This document shows positions 6,802-8,143 of a stretch of 8,143 nt of DNA, piece by piece. This stretch comes from Rhodocyclaceae bacterium UBA2346. GTDB taxonomy: Bacteria; Pseudomonadota; Gammaproteobacteria; Burkholderiales; Rhodocyclaceae. Position numbers and translations under genes: made by a program. The stretch covers positions 1 through 8,143 of the forward strand of contig DDUE01000061.1 of the NCBI GenBank assembly GCA_002344625.1, read 5' to 3'. The notes below the pieces were generated by a model. It made no database searches and was not told where the DNA came from. It saw only the letters and a program-made list of their open reading frames with translations. The stretch's first letter is position 1. Each line of letters opens with the position of its first letter.

Positions 6802-7272
6802 TCAGCCGCGAATCTTGCGCATGCGCTCGGCCGGGGTGACGATGTCGGTGAGTCGAATACCGAACTTGTCGTTGACGACCACGACTTCGCCTTGCGCGAT
6901 CAGGGTGCCGTTCACGAGCACATCCATGGGTTCGCCGGCCAGACCATCGAGCTCCACCACCGACCCGTGCGCGAGTTGCAGAAGATTGCGGATCGACAGC
7001 TTGGTGCGGCCGAGCTCGACCGTGATCTGCACCGGGATGTCGAGGATCATGTCGAAATCGTTCAACGAACTGGCCTTGGTTTCGCTGCCGCCGAAATCCG
7101 GGAAGATCTGGCTGGCAGGCCTCGCCTGGTAGGGCGATTCGACCGCGGCTGCGGCGAGCTCGGCCGCGATCCGTTTGGCTTCGTCGTCGCCGCCCGATTC
7201 GGCCGCCTGTTCGGCCATCGCGGCCGCCCAGTCGTCTTCGCTGATCTGGTTGTCTGTATCGTCGTCAGCCAT
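6802..7272 (-). CDS. fliN: FliN, flagellar motor switch (C-ring) protein
   Basis: FliN forms the lower part of the cytoplasmic C-ring, where it takes part in switching and docks the FliH-FliI export complex. The 156-residue product has an acidic N-terminal extension (about 1-60), including SEDDWAAAMAEQ (11-22), and a C-terminal SpoA domain (about 71-148). The domain shows LDIPVQITVELGRTKLSI (77-94), VVELDGLAGEPMDVLVNG (105-122) and GEVVVVNDKFGIRLTDIV (128-145), all typical of FliN. It is slightly longer than E. coli FliN (137), with the extra residues in the N-terminal part. The ATG at 7272 lies inside the last codons of fliM, and the two genes overlap by 8 bases. GGAG at 7279-7282 serves as its ribosome-binding site. 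Translation is likely coupled to fliM. Confidence 0.98.
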   Translation of the reverse strand: MADDDTDNQISEDDWAAAMAEQAAESGGDDEAKRIAAELAAAAVESPYQARPASQIFPDFGGSETKASSLNDFDMILDIPVQITVELGRTKLSIRNLLQLAHGSVVELDGLAGEPMDVLVNGTLIAQGEVVVVNDKFGIRLTDIVTPAERMRKIRG

Positions 7273-8143
7273 CGCTGTCTCCGGGTGGGGGGGGATCGGC
7301 CTCGCGCTCGGCGACGGTGCGCTCGACCTTGATCGAATAGTGGCCGTTGCGGGTGCCGTAGTGCACCTCGAGCACTGGGATGCCGTCTATCTCGGCCGAC
7401 AGCAATTCCGGGACCGCGAGCGGCAGCACGTCGCCAACCTGCATGTTGACGATGTCGCGCAAGGTCACCCGGGTGGTGCCCAGATTGCATACGAGCTCGA
7501 TCTCCGCCGCCTGCAGCTGGCGCCCGAGCAGCTTGATCCAGCGGTTGTCCTGGGTCAGGTGATCGCTCTGCATGGTGGAATAGATCATGTCGCGGATCGG
7601 TTCCATCATCGAGTACGGGAAGCAGATATGCATCTCGGCCTGGGCTCCGCCCAGTTCGAGCGAGAACGTGGTCGAGACGACGATCTCCGAGGGCGTCGCG
7701 ATGTTTGCGAACTGCGAGTTCATCTCGGAACGCACATACTCGAGATCGAGCTTGTACACCGGCGACCAGGCCCGGCTGTATTCGCTGAAGACCACGCCCA
7801 GCATGCCCTGGATGATGCGCTGCTCGGTCGGCGTGAAGTCCCGCCCTTCCACCCGGGTGTGGAAGCGGCCGTCACCGCCGAACATGTTGTCGACCACCAG
7901 AAACACCAGATTGGGGTCGAACACGATCAGGCCGGTTCCGCGCAGCGGGCGCGCAAGAATCAGGTTGAGGTTGGTCGGTACGACCAGGTTGCGCACGAAC
8001 TCCCCGTACTTCTGGACCTTGATCGGTCCGACCGAGACCTCGACTCCGCGATGCATGTAGTTGAACAGGCCGATCCGCAGGTAGCGGGCGAAGCGTTCGT
8101 TGATGAGTTCCATCGTGGGCATGCGCCCGCGAACGATTCGCTC
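7265..8143 (-). CDS. fliM: FliM, flagellar motor switch protein (N-terminus outside window)
   Basis: FliM is the middle C-ring protein; it binds phosphorylated CheY and FliG and controls rotation direction. The frame enters the window open and reads ERIVRGR before the Met at 8122. That stretch is conserved FliM sequence, so the Met is internal. About 292 residues are visible. The CheY-binding N-terminal peptide is outside the window. Counting from the Met at 8122, the middle domain spans about 1-190 with MELINERFARYLR (4-16) and the GGDGR loop (82-86), which in the family contacts FliG. A SpoA domain follows at about 200-270, with LLGRQLQAAEIEL and LRDIVNMQVGDVLPL. The last residues form a Pro/Asp/Gly tail (277-285) encoded by a run of eight C. 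The stop overlaps the start of fliN. Confidence 0.97.
   Translation of the reverse strand, partial: ERIVRGRMPTMELINERFARYLRIGLFNYMHRGVEVSVGPIKVQKYGEFVRNLVVPTNLNLILARPLRGTGLIVFDPNLVFLVVDNMFGGDGRFHTRVEGRDFTPTEQRIIQGMLGVVFSEYSRAWSPVYKLDLEYVRSEMNSQFANIATPSEIVVSTTFSLELGGAQAEMHICFPYSMMEPIRDMIYSTMQSDHLTQDNRWIKLLGRQLQAAEIELVCNLGTTRVTLRDIVNMQVGDVLPLAVPELLSAEIDGIPVLEVHYGTRNGHYSIKVERTVAEREADPPPPGDSDG
7287..7294 (-). repeat. Run of eight C (coding strand) at the end of fliM
   Basis: On the coding strand the fliM tail contains eight consecutive C, read as GAT CCC CCC CCA CCC. It lies about 15 bases before the fliN ATG. A GAGG stands five bases before the first CCC codon. Loss of one C, or a ribosome skipping one base, would continue through HPETA into fliN in frame with no stop. 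Slippage has not been shown; the run could also be a plain Pro-rich tail. Confidence 0.6.

Noticed and set aside
6286..7332. A 348-codon open frame on the plus strand opposite fliO and fliN
   Set aside because: It is codon-aligned antisense to both fliO and fliN and also crosses their gap. Its composition is Arg/His/Gln-rich with no domain. It is a shadow of GC-rich coding sequence.

Overview
This window is a dense block of flagellar structural and export genes from a GC-rich bacterium. Three things point to a betaproteobacterium, most likely a Rhodocyclales relative of Azoarcus, Thauera or Aromatoleum. FlgJ carries a C-terminal glucosaminidase domain. A textbook sigma-54 promoter stands before flgK. 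The switch and export genes run in the order fliM-fliN-fliO-fliP-fliQ-fliR. The placement is inferred from protein character and layout; no search was run.

The left half (1-4395) reads on the plus strand. It starts inside flgJ, whose peptidoglycan-hydrolase half is visible. A 73-base gap with a -24/-12 promoter follows, then flgK and flgL, the two hook-filament junction proteins. A small predicted lipoprotein gene sits 5 bases after flgL and is probably co-transcribed. The right half (4414-8143) reads on the minus strand. In transcription order it holds fliM (5' end outside the window), fliN, fliO, fliP, fliQ and fliR. The two units converge with only 18 bases between their stop codons.

FlgJ opens the peptidoglycan for the rod, and FlgK and FlgL join hook to filament. 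FliM and FliN form the cytoplasmic C-ring that sets rotation direction and docks export cargo. FliP, FliQ and FliR form the export gate, with FliO assisting FliP assembly. All complete genes look intact.

Most of the window is ordinary flagellar sequence. The points worth a second look are: the sigma-54 promoter of flgK; a run of eight C residues at the end of fliM, placed so that a one-base slip fuses FliM to FliN; the lipoprotein gene after flgL; and a 129-base gap between fliN and fliO in an otherwise compact operon. I found no RNA genes, mobile elements, CRISPR arrays or new defence-like system.
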